Shown here: piece by piece, positions 49,763 to 60,927 of the stretch
Layout of the letters: each line of letters opens with the position of its first letter
Position numbering within the stretch: position 1 is the first letter of the stretch
Source: Tumebacillus permanentifrigoris
GTDB taxonomy: Bacteria; Bacillota; Bacilli; Tumebacillales; Tumebacillaceae
Reading direction: 5' to 3'
DNA: 64,000 bases
Assembly (NCBI RefSeq): GCF_003148565.1
Contig: NZ_QGGL01000001.1
Coordinates: forward strand, 453,844 to 517,843
The notes under the pieces: model-generated
What the model was told of the DNA's origin: nothing
Databases searched by the model: none
What the model saw: only the letters and a program-made list of their open reading frames with translations
Translations under genes and position numbers: made by a program

Positions 49763-51142
49763 TTATTTCCCGAGACAGAATTGCGAAAAAATCTGGTCGA
49801 GCAGGTCATCTGCAACCGCTTCGCCGACCACTTCGCCGAGCGACATCCAACAGTTGCGGACATCGACGGACACCAGATCGAGCGTCATGCCGATCCGAGC
49901 GCTCTCCAGCGCTTCGCTCATCTCGCGTCTTGCTTTTTCGAGCAACGCCACGTGGCGGGCGTTCGACAGGTAGGTGCTCTCCTGACCCTCGATGCCGCCA
50001 GATAGGAACAAGTCCTCCACGGCGCGCTCCAATTGCTCCATCCCTGCACCCGTTGTGACAGAGGTTTCGACGATCTTGAACTCGCCCGCGATCTGGCGCA
50101 ACTCGTCCAGATCGGCACGGCGCGGCAGGTCGAGCTTGTTCAAGATCACAATCGTCGGTCGGACTTTGACCAACTCCGCCAATTCACGGTCGGTATCGCT
50201 GAGCGGACGGGAGGCATCGACCATCAGCAACGCGAGGTCCGCTGCTTCCAACGCCTCTCGCGAACGCTCCACGCCGATTTTCTCGACGACGTCCTCCGTC
50301 TCCCGGATGCCTGCCGTGTCGATGATGTTCAGCGGAATTCCGCGCAAGTTGATGTGCTCTTCCAAGATATCGCGGGTCGTGCCCTCGATATCGGTGACGA
50401 TCGCCCGGTTCGTGCGCGACAAGGCATTGAGCAGGGAGGACTTGCCGACGTTCGGCTTGCCGACGATGACCGTCTTGAGCCCTTCGCGGAGAATCTTCCC
50501 TGTGGTAGCTCCTCCAAGCAAGGCGTCGATCGCTTCGACAATCGTGTCACCTTCGCGGATGACATGTTGGATCGTCACATCCTCGACATCATGCTCCGGG
50601 TAGTCGATCGTCACTTCGATATGGGCGAGCATCTCGACCATTTTTTGCCGCAGTTCCTTGATTTTCACAGACAGTCCGCCCTCAACTTGGCGGAACGCGA
50701 CTTTCATCGCAGCGTCTGTCTTGGAGCGGATCACGTCGATGACCGCCTCCGCCTGCGAGAGGTCGATGCGGCCATTGAGAAACGCACGCTTGGTGAACTC
50801 ACCAGGTTCCGCGAGGCGGGCCCCATGATTCAGGACCAAGCGCATCACGCGCTGCACGGCCACGATCCCACCGTGGCCCTGAATCTCCACCACATCCTCA
50901 CCGCTATAGGTGCGCGGCGCACGGAAGACAGCGCAGAACACTTCGTCCACGCGCTCGCCCGTTTGTGGATCGATGATGTTGCCGTAATTCATGGTATGGC
51001 TGTCCACAGTGGACAACGCGTGTTTGCCTTGAAAAATCCTATCCACAACGGTCACCGCGTCGGCGCCGCTCACACGGATGACGGAGATGCTGCCTTCGCC
51101 GAGAGCGGTAGCAATCGCGGCGATCGTGTCAAATTCCTTCAT
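49763..51142 (-). CDS. mnmE: tRNA modification GTPase MnmE (TrmE)
   Basis: 459 residues from the ATG at 51142 (GGAGCG 7 nt upstream). N-terminal tetrahydrofolate-binding domain, then G1 [15 protein letters not shown]2/K-loop [13 protein letters not shown]3 DTAG, G4 NKLD, and the C-terminal CLGK whose Cys is essential. Partner of MnmG. A 227-nt gap with two terminators and a perfect DnaA box separates it from jag. Confidence 0.97.
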   Translation of the reverse strand: MKEFDTIAAIATALGEGSISVIRVSGADAVTVVDRIFQGKHALSTVDSHTMNYGNIIDPQTGERVDEVFCAVFRAPRTYSGEDVVEIQGHGGIVAVQRVMRLVLNHGARLAEPGEFTKRAFLNGRIDLSQAEAVIDVIRSKTDAAMKVAFRQVEGGLSVKIKELRQKMVEMLAHIEVTIDYPEHDVEDVTIQHVIREGDTIVEAIDALLGGATTGKILREGLKTVIVGKPNVGKSSLLNALSRTNRAIVTDIEGTTRDILEEHINLRGIPLNIIDTAGIRETEDVVEKIGVERSREALEAADLALLMVDASRPLSDTDRELAELVKVRPTIVILNKLDLPRRADLDELRQIAGEFKIVETSVTTGAGMEQLERAVEDLFLSGGIEGQESTYLSNARHVALLEKARREMSEALESARIGMTLDLVSVDVRNCWMSLGEVVGEAVADDLLDQIFSQFCLGK

Positions 51143-51277
51143 GCGGGTATCGCTCCTGTCTAGCTTCTTCCTATCCAGTTTGCCCGTTCTATCACTTGTG
51201 CATAACCATTCTATCATAGCGCAAAACATTGGCAAGAACTATCCACATGTGGATACTTTTTCGAAACATCTCCGCAC

Positions 51278-51309
51278 AAAAAAAGCGAACCCGTTATCCA
51301 CAGGTTCGC
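51278..51309 (-). terminator. Terminator hairpin whose loop is a DnaA box
   Basis: GCGAACC, 11-nt loop, GGTTCGC followed by seven T on the minus strand. The loop contains TTATCCACA (51294-51302), a perfect DnaA box. It lies behind the jag terminator, before mnmE. Confidence 0.75.
51294..51302 (+). promoter_or_regulatory. DnaA box (isolated)
   Basis: TTATCCACA, perfect consensus, 2.7 kb from the main oriC cluster. A 16-bp palindrome TATCCACATGTGGATA lies 40 nt away (51239-51254). Confidence 0.65.
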
Positions 51310-51320
51310 CCTACTCGTAT

Positions 51321-51361
51321 AAAAAAAACGACCGCAGTGCGTGGCACTGGCGGTCGTTTTT
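51321..51361 (-). terminator. Terminator of jag
   Basis: AAAACGACCGC, 13-nt loop, GGCGGTCGTTTT, 8 nt after the jag stop. Confidence 0.9.
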
Positions 51362-51369
51362 GCCTGATG

Positions 51370-52146
51370 CTATCGATTTTCGTTCGGTTCCTTGCTATGC
51401 GACGGCACAGCAGACTTCGACGATTTCGAGTGCGAGCGGCGTGTGCCACTCTGCGATTTTTGCTGATGCGGCGAGGCCGGTTTGCGGCGTGGTTTCTGAT
51501 CACTGCCACGCGGGGCGATCACCACTTTGCGGTACGGTTCCTCCCCTTGCGAGTAGGTCAGGATGTTCGAACGGTCTTGGAGATAGCTGTGAATGACTTT
51601 GCGCTCCACAGATCCCATCGGTTCCAACACCACTTCGCGGCGACTCTGCACAGCTTTTTTGGCCAAGCGGTCGGCGAGGCGTTCCAGCGTCTCCTGCCGG
51701 CGCTTGCGATAATCCTCGGCATCGAGCGAGATGCGCAAGAATGTATCGCTGTGCTTGTTCGCCACGAGATTGACCAAGTACTGCAAGGAATCGAGCGTTG
51801 CTCCGCGGCGGCCGATCAGCACGCCGATCGACTCGCCTTTCATGCGGAACAAGTAACTGTTGTCCTGTTCTTCCTCAACCGTGAGCGTGAGATCTCTCAA
51901 GTTCATCGCCGCAAACACCTCTTCGAGGAATTTGCGCGTTTCACCGATCGGGTCGGGGGCAAGCACTTCCTGTGCAAGCTCCTCCACCAGAACCTCTGCA
52001 TCACGCTTGCCAAACAAGCCGAACAGACCGCGACTTGGCTGCGTCAAAATGGTTACATCTACGCGATCACGAGAGAGCCCGAGCTTGTTCAGCGCGAGTT
52101 CGGTTGCGAGTTCAACCGTTTTCCCCGTAGTGATCACCTTTTTCAC
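51370..52146 (-). CDS. jag: RNA-binding protein Jag (KhpB)
   Basis: 258 residues. Jag_N domain ([20 protein letters not shown]), KH domain with GVLIGRRGATLDSLQYLVNL, R3H domain with ERKVIHSYLQ and then a long basic Ser/Lys/Arg tail. KhpB binds RNA with KhpA and affects cell elongation. It overlaps yidC by 4 nt. The basic tail is longer than in B. subtilis Jag (208 residues). Confidence 0.95.
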   Translation of the reverse strand: MKKVITTGKTVELATELALNKLGLSRDRVDVTILTQPSRGLFGLFGKRDAEVLVEELAQEVLAPDPIGETRKFLEEVFAAMNLRDLTLTVEEEQDNSYLFRMKGESIGVLIGRRGATLDSLQYLVNLVANKHSDTFLRISLDAEDYRKRRQETLERLADRLAKKAVQSRREVVLEPMGSVERKVIHSYLQDRSNILTYSQGEEPYRKVVIAPRGSDQKPRRKPASPHQQKSQSGTRRSHSKSSKSAVPSHSKEPNENR

Positions 52147-52937
52147 TTCGACTTGCCTCCGGATTTTTTCGCCGGAGCAGCCGGTTCGGGGCTGGTCGGT
52201 GCTGCGTTGCGGATGCCCTTGGTGAAGTACGTTTGGATGATCGTCAGGATGTTACCGAAGATCCAGTACAGACCCAGTGCAGCCGGGAATTGCCAAGTGA
52301 AGAACGCGATCATCAACGGCATGAAGAACAGCATGATCTTGGTGTTCGGGTCCTTGGCGTTGGTCATCGACATCTTCGACTGAAGGAATGTCGTCGCCGC
52401 CGAGAGGATCGCGAGGACGATGTTGGCGATGCCTTGTTTCTCCGAGAGCGCCAGGAAGCCGAGGAAGTAGTGCGTTTTCAGATCCGGGTTGACGGTGATC
52501 GCTTGGTAGAGCGCGAACAGGATCGGCATCTGCACGATGATCGGCAGGCAGCCAGAGAACGGGTTCGCTCCGTATTGTTGGAAGATCTTCATCGTTTCTG
52601 CGTTGATCTTTTCCTTGTCGTCCTTGTGTTTCTCGCGAATCTTCGCAAGTTCCGGTTGGATCGACTGCATGACTTTCTGGTAGCGGATCTGCTTCATCAT
52701 CAGCGGGAATACGATGATACGGACGATCAGCGTGACGACCAGGATCGCGATCCCGTAGTCACCGAGCAGATGATAGAAGTAATCGAGCCCGTCAGAGACG
52801 AACCCGACGAATTTCCCCCAGTATCCACTGCGGTCAATCTGGCCTTCTGCTGTGGTCTTCGCCGTACAGCCAGTGAGTGTCATCGCGAGGACGATCAGAA
52901 GCAAAAAGATGCTCATTCGTGATTGTTTACGCAACAC
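52143..52937 (-). CDS. yidC: Membrane protein insertase YidC (SpoIIIJ)
   Basis: 264 residues, GTG start at 52937 behind AAGGAGGG and inside the end of yidD. Lipoprotein signal with lipobox TLTGC. Five membrane helices of the YidC/Oxa1/Alb3 core: [20 protein letters not shown] with the hydrophilic-groove Arg, cytoplasmic hairpin [17 protein letters not shown], then [20 protein letters not shown]. Inserts membrane proteins; the SpoIIIJ form is needed for forespore sigma-G activity. Confidence 0.95.
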   Translation of the reverse strand: MLRKQSRMSIFLLLIVLAMTLTGCTAKTTAEGQIDRSGYWGKFVGFVSDGLDYFYHLLGDYGIAILVVTLIVRIIVFPLMMKQIRYQKVMQSIQPELAKIREKHKDDKEKINAETMKIFQQYGANPFSGCLPIIVQMPILFALYQAITVNPDLKTHYFLGFLALSEKQGIANIVLAILSAATTFLQSKMSMTNAKDPNTKIMLFFMPLMIAFFTWQFPAALGLYWIFGNILTIIQTYFTKGIRNAAPTSPEPAAPAKKSGGKSK

Positions 52938-53197
52938 GCGGGATTTCCCTCCTTGTTGAGAGCATCAGTATGTATTTGTGTAGGAGCATCTGGCACCGGG
53001 TCGAACCCGCCCGGATGCCACGGGCCACATTTGCCCACGCGAATCGCAGTCAAAAAAAGACCGCGCGCCGCGCCATGCTGTTGCACGGCTTCCACACCGT
53101 AGGCAGAGCATGTCGGGTAAAAACGGCAGGACGGAGGCTTGAACGGCGAGATAAACTTCCTATAGAAACGGAAAAACGCCAGAACCCCTCGCTTCAT
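52913..53197 (-). CDS. yidD: Membrane protein insertion efficiency factor YidD
   Basis: 94 residues: [35 protein letters not shown] and [17 protein letters not shown] are the family signatures, with conserved Cys residues. Amphipathic and membrane-associated. Lies between rnpA (4-nt overlap) and yidC (25-nt overlap), the usual order. Confidence 0.95.
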   Translation of the reverse strand: MKRGVLAFFRFYRKFISPFKPPSCRFYPTCSAYGVEAVQQHGAARGLFLTAIRVGKCGPWHPGGFDPVPDAPTQIHTDALNKEGNPACCVNNHE

Positions 53198-53622
53198 GAG
53201 GAGGTGGCTCCCTTCGTTTTCTCGCCGCCGTTGCGAACCGGCGCGCCCTTTTTCCCAGGGGGTGTCGATTTCTTCGCAGTCCCGTCCTTGTTGGCATCCA
53301 TGTTGCGCAACAGGTGCTGGACATTTTGGCGTATCGTATGGAAATCAAGCTCCGCCGCAGACGGCCTCGCGATCACCACGAAGTCGTAGGATTCGGTTAC
53401 CCGTTCCTTCTCCAGCCGGAACGCCTCGCGCAGCAATCGCTTGACGCGGTTGCGCGTGACCGCCTTGCCGACTTTCTTGGAAACGGAGAATCCGATCCGA
53501 AACGCGGGGTTGGTTGTTTTCATATAGTAGAGAACGAGATAGCGGTTGGCAAACGACTGCCCGTGATGGAATACTCGCTGAAAATCTCGCTTGTCTGTCA
53601 ATCGGTGTTCCCGTTGTAACAT
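53194..53622 (-). CDS. rnpA: Ribonuclease P protein component
   Basis: 142 residues. Central RNR motif [17 protein letters not shown], preceded by [15 protein letters not shown], as in all RnpA proteins. The tail (residues 115-142) is an unusual Lys/Gly/Thr-rich extension ([15 protein letters not shown]); typical RnpA is about 116-120 residues. Binds M1 RNA for tRNA 5' processing. Separated from rpmH by a hairpin. Confidence 0.95.
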   Translation of the reverse strand: MLQREHRLTDKRDFQRVFHHGQSFANRYLVLYYMKTTNPAFRIGFSVSKKVGKAVTRNRVKRLLREAFRLEKERVTESYDFVVIARPSAAELDFHTIRQNVQHLLRNMDANKDGTAKKSTPPGKKGAPVRNGGEKTKGATSS

Positions 53623-53710
53623 GAGCTGGCCCCCATTCCATCTCTAGTATCGGAAGCAAGGGTGCCGTTTAACCGCTACATCTTCGAGCGTAAACCCACC
53701 TATTATGTAG

Positions 53711-53737
53711 AAAAAAAGGCCACAAAATGTGGCCTTT
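53711..53737 (-). terminator. Hairpin terminator between rpmH and rnpA
   Basis: AAGGCCACA TTTT TGTGGCCTT then seven T on the minus strand, overlapping the rpmH stop. It would limit readthrough into rnpA and raise the L34:RnpA ratio. Confidence 0.8.
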
Positions 53738-53870
53738 ATGCGGAAAGAACCTTTCTGCCTTTAGCACGGCGACGTGCAAGCACGTGACGGCCATTCTTAG
53801 TAGACATGCGGGTACGGAAGCCGTGAACCTTTTTACGCTTGCGTACGTTCGGACGATAAGTCGGTCCCAT
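53736..53870 (-). CDS. rpmH: 50S ribosomal protein L34
   Basis: 44 residues: [20 protein letters not shown], then [20 protein letters not shown] and VLSA. L34 lines the ribosomal exit region. The N-terminus is MGPTYRPN instead of the nearly universal MK(R/P)TYQPN, but the rest is canonical. Too short for most ORF filters. First gene of the rpmH-rnpA-yidD-yidC-jag run, with GGGAGGTG before the ATG. Confidence 0.96.
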   Translation of the reverse strand: MGPTYRPNVRKRKKVHGFRTRMSTKNGRHVLARRRAKGRKVLSA

Positions 53871-53942
53871 CGTTACACCTCCCTTACGACTTGTCTATGT
53901 CAAGAGACACAAGTCACTTGGTTAGAGACAATATTCCTTATC

Positions 53943-53971
53943 ATTATAGCGGTTCTCAGTAAATGACGCAA
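53943..53971 (-). promoter_or_regulatory. Promoter of rpmH
   Basis: Minus-strand TTGCGT, 17-nt spacer, TATAAT, giving a 5' UTR of about 70 nt that includes an AGACAAGTC/GACTTGT hairpin. Confidence 0.65.
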
Positions 53972-54000
53972 GTACAAAGACTGGAGTCGGAGCTTCAACG

Positions 54001-54400
54001 CCAGCATTTGAGCCTGTGGATAACGGATTCGACACATTTCGAACGTTTCGACAAGGTTAGCCACAACCTGCAACATCCTTATCCACAATCCACACGGCTG
54101 TGTATACAGTCGCTTGCTTCCTGTTGCCTATGTGGATAAGTTCTAAAAGTCCCGTTGTCATGAGGGTTTCCTATCTGGTATTATGGAAAAGCCCTTTGTG
54201 GAGAACTTTACTCGATCCACAAAGTTACTAACAGCTGTGGATAAGTTTGTGGATAGTTGTCCAAGGCTGTGTACGGCTTGTCCACATGGTTGGGGATATT
54301 GGTTTACATCGATTGTCAAATCGTATAAAATATCGACATCTTATGCCTACACCATTATCCACAGCTCCTGTTGATAGAACCATCGACTGTGGATTTTTAT
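54001..54400. other. oriC: oriC, DnaA-box cluster upstream of dnaA
   Basis: Perfect boxes TGTGGATAA or TTATCCACA at 54015-54023, 54079-54087, 54131-54139, 54236-54244 and 54355-54363. Variants are TGTGGATAG 54248-54256, TTGTCCACA 54278-54286 and TGTGGATTT 54388-54396. This fills the 562-nt gap between rpmH and dnaA and corresponds to the incA/incB part of the Bacillus origin. The boxes around the dnaA promoter also allow autoregulation. Confidence 0.9.
54155..54184 (+). promoter_or_regulatory. Promoter of dnaA
   Basis: TTGTCA, 18-nt spacer, TATTAT, embedded between DnaA boxes; leaves a 5' UTR of about 240 nt. Confidence 0.55.
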
Positions 54401-54432
54401 TTGTGCATTTTTTGAGGAGGTTCTCGTCTTCT

Positions 54433-55788
54433 ATGGATCGGCAAGCTGTAGACCTGTGGCAGAAGACTTTAGCCACCCTTGAGACGAAGCTCAGCAAGCC
54501 TAGTTTCGAGACGTGGTTCAAATCCACGAAGCCCGTCTCCTTTGAATCGAATACCCTGATTGTCAGCGTGCCGAACGACTTTGCCCGCGATTGGCTGGAA
54601 TCACGGTACTCCCACATCATCAAAGAAACACTCGCCGCATTAACGATGTCGGAGGTTGCGGTCAAGTTTGTCATTCCCCAGGTCTTCGATGAATCTCTGT
54701 ACGAGAACTCGCCCAAGCCTGTACCTGCGAAGTCAAACGGTACCACCGGCGAAGAGTTTGTCCCGTCTGCGCTGAACCCGAAGTACACCTTCGACACATT
54801 CGTCATCGGGGCCGGCAACCGATTTGCCCATGCAGCGTCGCTCGCCGTCGCGGAAGCACCGGCCAAAGCGTACAACCCGCTGTTCATCTATGGGGGCGTC
54901 GGTCTGGGCAAAACCCACTTGATGCACGCGATCGGTCATTATGTGTTGGAATCGAACCCCTCGGCAAAAGTCGTCTACATCTCGTCCGAAAAGTTCACCA
55001 ATGAGTTCATCAATGCCATCCGTGACAACCGCCCGATCGATTTCCGAAATAAGTACCGCAACGTGGATGTCCTCCTCATCGATGATATTCAGTTCCTCGC
55101 TGGCAAAGAACAAACCCAGGAGGAATTCTTCCATACCTTTAACGCGCTGCACGAGGAGAACAAGCAGATCATCATCTCCTCCGACCGCCCGCCCAAGGAG
55201 ATCCCGACGCTGGAAGACCGTCTGCGCTCCCGCTTTGAATGGGGTTTGATCACCGACATCCAGCCGCCGGACTATGAAACCCGGATTGCCATCCTGCGCA
55301 AAAAGGCTAAGGCCGAAGCGCTGGACATCCCCAACGATGTCATCTCGCATATCGCGAACAAAATCGACACCAACATCCGCGAACTCGAAGGTGCGCTGAT
55401 CCGCGTGGTCGCCTACTCGTCGCTGATCAACCGCGACCTGTCTGCGGAACTGGCAGCCGAGGCGTTGAAGGACATCATCCCGTCCAACAAGCCGCGCCAG
55501 ATCACCATCCAAGACATTCAAAAGACGGTTGGCGAGCATTTCGATATGAAATTGGATGATTTCAAAGCCAAAAAGCGCACGAAGGCGATCGCCTACCCGC
55601 GCCAGATTGCGATGTACCTCGCCCGCGAGCTGACCGATTTCAGCTTGCCGAAGATCGGTGATGAGTTCGGTGGCCGCGACCATACCACGGTCATTCATGC
55701 CCACGAAAAAATCGCCAAAGAACTACAAACGGACTTCACACTTCGGCAAACGGTCGAGGCGGTGAAGGACAAACTCGGCCACAAGTAA
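54433..55788 (+). CDS. dnaA: Chromosomal replication initiator protein DnaA
   Basis: 451 residues; start ATG at 54433 with GAGGAGG 12 nt upstream. Domain [21 protein letters not shown], a short linker domain II, AAA+ domain III with Walker [16 protein letters not shown] and Walker [14 protein letters not shown], and domain IV with the box-reading [12 protein letters not shown]. It binds the boxes before and after its gene, melts the DUE and recruits helicase. Confidence 0.98.
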   Translation: MDRQAVDLWQKTLATLETKLSKPSFETWFKSTKPVSFESNTLIVSVPNDFARDWLESRYSHIIKETLAALTMSEVAVKFVIPQVFDESLYENSPKPVPAKSNGTTGEEFVPSALNPKYTFDTFVIGAGNRFAHAASLAVAEAPAKAYNPLFIYGGVGLGKTHLMHAIGHYVLESNPSAKVVYISSEKFTNEFINAIRDNRPIDFRNKYRNVDVLLIDDIQFLAGKEQTQEEFFHTFNALHEENKQIIISSDRPPKEIPTLEDRLRSRFEWGLITDIQPPDYETRIAILRKKAKAEALDIPNDVISHIANKIDTNIRELEGALIRVVAYSSLINRDLSAELAAEALKDIIPSNKPRQITIQDIQKTVGEHFDMKLDDFKAKKRTKAIAYPRQIAMYLARELTDFSLPKIGDEFGGRDHTTVIHAHEKIAKELQTDFTLRQTVEAVKDKLGHK

Positions 55789-55816
55789 CAGGTGGGGATA
55801 AGCCTTGTGGTCAAAC

Positions 55817-55943
55817 TGTGCATAACTTTTGGGCAAAAATTGACCGTGGATATGTGGATAACCATGTCGAACTTGCTCACATTTTGTCCACACCGATCAA
55901 ACCCGGCTCTGGCTGGGATTTTCGGCGTTATCCACATATCCAC
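55817..55943. other. oriC: oriC, DnaA boxes downstream of dnaA (incC)
   Basis: Boxes TGTGGATAA 55853-55861 and TTATCCACA 55928-55936 (perfect), TTGTCCACA 55884-55892 and TGTGCATAA 55817-55825 (variants), with a half-site TATCCACC at 55938-55945. They lead directly into the unwinding element. Confidence 0.88.
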
Positions 55944-55990
55944 CGCGCCTACTAGTATTATTACTAAAAAGATCTATATATTATCTCCTA
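55944..55990. other. DNA unwinding element with DnaA-trio-like repeats
   Basis: After a GC-rich step (CCGCGCC) come TAC TAG TAT TAT TAC TAA (55950-55967), six TAN triplets, then an AT-rich stretch. In B. subtilis the order DnaA box, GC-rich spacer, DnaA-trios forms the basal unwinding system; the same layout is seen here. Confidence 0.75.
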
Positions 55991-56053
55991 CAACAATATG
56001 CGTAACGGTGCTGTACTAGTACAACTATGAGATCCCAGTGAGGGGGCCCAAGC

Positions 56054-57190
56054 ATGAAAATTATCATTCTCAAAAACGCATTGGTGCAGGCTATACAAAA
56101 CGTACACAAAGCAGTTTCCAGCAAGTCCACGATTCCCGTCTTGTCAGGGATCAAGATGGCTGCAGACGAGAGCGGACTGCGTTTTACCGCAACCGACTTG
56201 GAGATCGGAATCGAAACATTGGTGCCGACGCTGATAGACGACGAAGAAATCGTCCAAGTTAAAGAGGCCGGTGCGATCGTTCTCTCTGCGCGCTTTTTTG
56301 GCGAAATTGTTCGCAAGCTGCCAGGCAAGACCGTCGAGATCGAAGTGAAACAGAACTACCTGACGATCATTCGCTCAGGCAAGACCGAGTACAACCTGCA
56401 CGGTCTGGATCACGAAGAATTCCCGCGCCTGCCGCAAGTGGCGGGCAATCAGGTTTTCTCCGTACAATCGGACATTCTAAAAGACATGATCCGCCAAACA
56501 TCGCTCGCGGTTTCCTCCGAGGAGATCCGCCCGGTGCTGACCGGCGTGCTGTTCACACTGAAAAACGGCAATCTCAAATTCGTCGCGACCGACTCCCACC
56601 GCCTCGCCACGCGCGAATCGATTGTCGAAGCACCGCCTGAGATGGAATTTACCAACGTGATCGTGCCAGGCAAGAGCTTGAACGAACTTGGCCGTCTGCT
56701 TGCCGACAATGATGTGCTCGTCGACGTTGTGGTCGCGGAAAATCAAGTGCTGGTCAAAATGGGCCATACGCAGTTCTATACCCGCTTGATCGACGGGCAA
56801 TACCCGGATATCTCGCGAATCATCCCGACGACTTTCAAAACAGGTCTCACCGTCAACACCAAGGAATTGCAAGGTGCTGTCGAGCGCGCATCGTTGGTGG
56901 CGAAGGAATCGGATAACAACGTGGTACGCTTTAACATCAAGCACGACCGCTTGGAAATCACCTCCGCATCCCCGGATGCCGGGAAGATGTCGGAGCCGAT
57001 CGATGAAATTCAGGTCAACGGGGACGAATTGTTGATCGCGTTCAACTCCAAGTTCTTCATGGACGCCCTGCGCGTCATCGACAGCCCGGATCTGCTGATC
57101 GAGTTTACCGGTTCGATGAGCCCGTTCTTGATCAAATTGCCAGACAACCCGACATACCTCCACCTGATCTTGCCGGTGCGCATTTACTAA
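56054..57190 (+). CDS. dnaN: DNA polymerase III sliding clamp beta subunit
   Basis: 378 residues in three similar clamp domains. MKIIILKNALVQAIQNVHKA starts domain 1, GVLFTLKNGNLKFVATDSHR is the domain 2 core, and the C-terminus SPFLIKLPDNPTYLHLILPV with RIY is the protein-binding pocket end. Ring dimer that tethers polymerase. Standard position after dnaA. Confidence 0.98.
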   Translation: MKIIILKNALVQAIQNVHKAVSSKSTIPVLSGIKMAADESGLRFTATDLEIGIETLVPTLIDDEEIVQVKEAGAIVLSARFFGEIVRKLPGKTVEIEVKQNYLTIIRSGKTEYNLHGLDHEEFPRLPQVAGNQVFSVQSDILKDMIRQTSLAVSSEEIRPVLTGVLFTLKNGNLKFVATDSHRLATRESIVEAPPEMEFTNVIVPGKSLNELGRLLADNDVLVDVVVAENQVLVKMGHTQFYTRLIDGQYPDISRIIPTTFKTGLTVNTKELQGAVERASLVAKESDNNVVRFNIKHDRLEITSASPDAGKMSEPIDEIQVNGDELLIAFNSKFFMDALRVIDSPDLLIEFTGSMSPFLIKLPDNPTYLHLILPVRIY

Positions 57191-57213
57191 TTCCTGAAGG
57201 AGTCGATCCCTGC

Positions 57214-57441
57214 ATGGCTGCACAAGAGATCTTTCTGTCCAAGGACGAGATCAAGCTCGGTCAATTCCTGAAATTTGCCGACATCATCGATTCGGGCGGG
57301 AACACCAAGTGGTTCCTGGAAGAGCACGACATCACGGTCAACGGCGAGATCGAGAACCGTCGTGGCCGCAAACTACACCCAGGCGACCTCGTCGTCATCG
57401 CGGGTGTTGGCACGTACAAGCTGGAAAAGGAAACCCCGTAG
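57214..57441 (+). CDS. yaaA: S4 domain RNA-binding protein YaaA
   Basis: 75 residues: IKLGQFLKFADIIDSGGNTK, WFLEEHDITVNGEIENRRGR and KLHPGDLVVIAG form an S4-type RNA-binding fold. It lies between dnaN and recF as in other Bacillota and abuts recF (TAG then ATG). Its homologue (RlbA/YaaA) is linked to 50S assembly. Confidence 0.93.
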   Translation: MAAQEIFLSKDEIKLGQFLKFADIIDSGGNTKWFLEEHDITVNGEIENRRGRKLHPGDLVVIAGVGTYKLEKETP

Positions 57442-58551
57442 ATGTGGCTCAAAGCGCTGGAACTTCGTGATTTTCGCAATTACGAGTCCTTGCAGCTGTT
57501 CGACCTCAGCCCGCGCGTAAACATCTTTGTCGGTCAGAATGCGCAAGGCAAAACCAACGTGGTCGAGTCGGTCCTGATGCTTGCCGTCGCCAAGAGTCAC
57601 CGCACCAGCCGCGATGCCGAAGTGATCCGCTTCGAAGCGGAAACGGCGCTGGTGCAAGGGATGGTCGAGCGCGAAGACCGCACGTTGAAACTCGATCTGC
57701 ACATGCTCGCCAAGGGCAAGAAAAGCCGCGTCAACGGCGTCGAAAAACGCAAGATGAGCGATTTCGTCGGGCATTTGAACGTGGTGCTGTTCGCCCCGGA
57801 AGACCTGCAATTGATCAAAGGCGGCCCGCAACTGCGGCGCCGCTTTCTCGATGTCGAGATCGGGCAAGTTTCTCCGCAGTATCTCTACAACCTCTCCCAG
57901 TACCAAAAGGTGCTCCTGCAACGCAACACGCTGCTCAAGGAGATCTCGAAAAAGGAAAAAAAAGAGGATCTGCTCGCGATCTGGGACGAGCAGTTGTGCG
58001 TCTATGGGGCGAAAGTCGTCCAAAAACGCTACGAGTTCGTGGAGAAGCTCGAACACTTTGCGAGGGACATTCATAGCCGGATCTCAGGCGGCAAGGAACT
58101 GCTCTCCTTTCGTTATGTCAACTCGTTTGATTTGCTAGAAGGCGCGGACGTCACGGAGCGGTTTTTTGAAACCTTGCAATCAAAGCGCAGACAGGATATC
58201 CTTCGAGGGACGACATCTGTCGGTCCACACCGCGACGATTTGGAAGTGCGGATTGACGATCGAGAGGTGCATACGTACGGTTCTCAAGGTCAACAGCGCA
58301 CGGCTTCGCTGTCGATGAAACTCGCGGAGATCGAATTGATCCGCGCTGAAGTCGGCGAATACCCGGTGCTGTTGCTCGATGACGTCCTTTCGGAGCTGGA
58401 TAGCGAACGGCAGTTGCATCTGGTCGAGAGCATGGGCGAGCGCGTGCAGACTTTGATCACGACGACCACCACGTACGGATTGGAGCAGTTCATGCAGGAA
58501 CAAGCCCACGTGTACCGCGTGGAACACGGAGTGATTTGCAGGGAAGGGTAG
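57442..58551 (+). CDS. recF: DNA replication and repair protein RecF
   Basis: 369 residues, SMC-like ATPase: Walker A VGQNAQGKTNVVESVLML, signature YGSQGQQRTASLSMKLAEI and Walker B VLLLDDVLSELDSERQ. Binds gapped DNA and helps load RecA with RecO/RecR. It abuts yaaA and is followed by remB 9 nt later. Confidence 0.97.
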   Translation: MWLKALELRDFRNYESLQLFDLSPRVNIFVGQNAQGKTNVVESVLMLAVAKSHRTSRDAEVIRFEAETALVQGMVEREDRTLKLDLHMLAKGKKSRVNGVEKRKMSDFVGHLNVVLFAPEDLQLIKGGPQLRRRFLDVEIGQVSPQYLYNLSQYQKVLLQRNTLLKEISKKEKKEDLLAIWDEQLCVYGAKVVQKRYEFVEKLEHFARDIHSRISGGKELLSFRYVNSFDLLEGADVTERFFETLQSKRRQDILRGTTSVGPHRDDLEVRIDDREVHTYGSQGQQRTASLSMKLAEIELIRAEVGEYPVLLLDDVLSELDSERQLHLVESMGERVQTLITTTTTYGLEQFMQEQAHVYRVEHGVICREG

Positions 58552-58560
58552 GTGCGTTCG

Positions 58561-58812
58561 ATGTTCATCCACTTGGGTGGGGATGTCATGGTGCAGAGCA
58601 AGGAAGTCATCGCGATTTTTGACCTCAAGATGAAATATTCGGCAGACGCGACCAAGGAGTTTCTTGATGTCGCCGACGAAGAAGGATTTGTCGTGGTGAT
58701 CGACGAGAACGAGAGCAAGTCGTTCGTCGTGACGACCCGAAAAGTGTTCTACTCGCCGATCTCTTCGCTGACGTTAAAAAAACGAGCTGGTTTCGTATCC
58801 GAGCTCGAATAG
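58561..58812 (+). CDS. remB: Extracellular matrix regulator RemB (YaaB)
   Basis: 83 residues from the ATG at 58561 with GGTAGGTG upstream. DUF370 protein: MFIHLGGDVMVQSKEVIAIF, DLKMKYSADATKEFL and GFVVVIDENESKSFVVTTRK. RemB, like RemA, promotes matrix genes and possibly osmoprotection in B. subtilis. Classical place between recF and gyrB. Confidence 0.92.
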   Translation: MFIHLGGDVMVQSKEVIAIFDLKMKYSADATKEFLDVADEEGFVVVIDENESKSFVVTTRKVFYSPISSLTLKKRAGFVSELE

Positions 58813-58828
58813 GCAGCGTGAGAATGGC

Positions 58829-58865
58829 GTCCACCGGGACTAACGACCCGGTGGACTTTTATTTT
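58829..58865 (+). terminator. Terminator of the dnaN-remB operon
   Basis: GTCCACCGGG, 8-nt loop, CCCGGTGGAC, then TTTTATTTT; 16 nt after the remB stop. Confidence 0.9.
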
Positions 58866-58900
58866 GCCCAGTAAAATGCTAGTATTTTAAAGATCGAGTA

Positions 58901-58929
58901 TTTAAAGATCGGGAAATGATGGCTACACT
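58901..58929 (+). promoter_or_regulatory. Possible gyrB promoter
   Basis: TTTAAA, 17-nt spacer, TACACT. The -35 box lies in the second copy of a direct repeat (TTTAAAGATCG at 58886-58896 and 58901-58911), a possible supercoiling-sensitive or protein-bound element. Confidence 0.4.
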
Positions 58930-58962
58930 AGCAGATACATAATCAGATTTCTGGAGGGTTAG

Positions 58963-60894
<1,932 letters not shown>

Positions 60895-60927
60895 TTTTTT
60901 TATCATTCTTGAACAAGGGGATACCCA

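Noticed and set aside
48813..49973. Long plus-strand ORF over mnmG and mnmE
   Set aside because: Antisense of two certain genes; no ribosome site or family resemblance.
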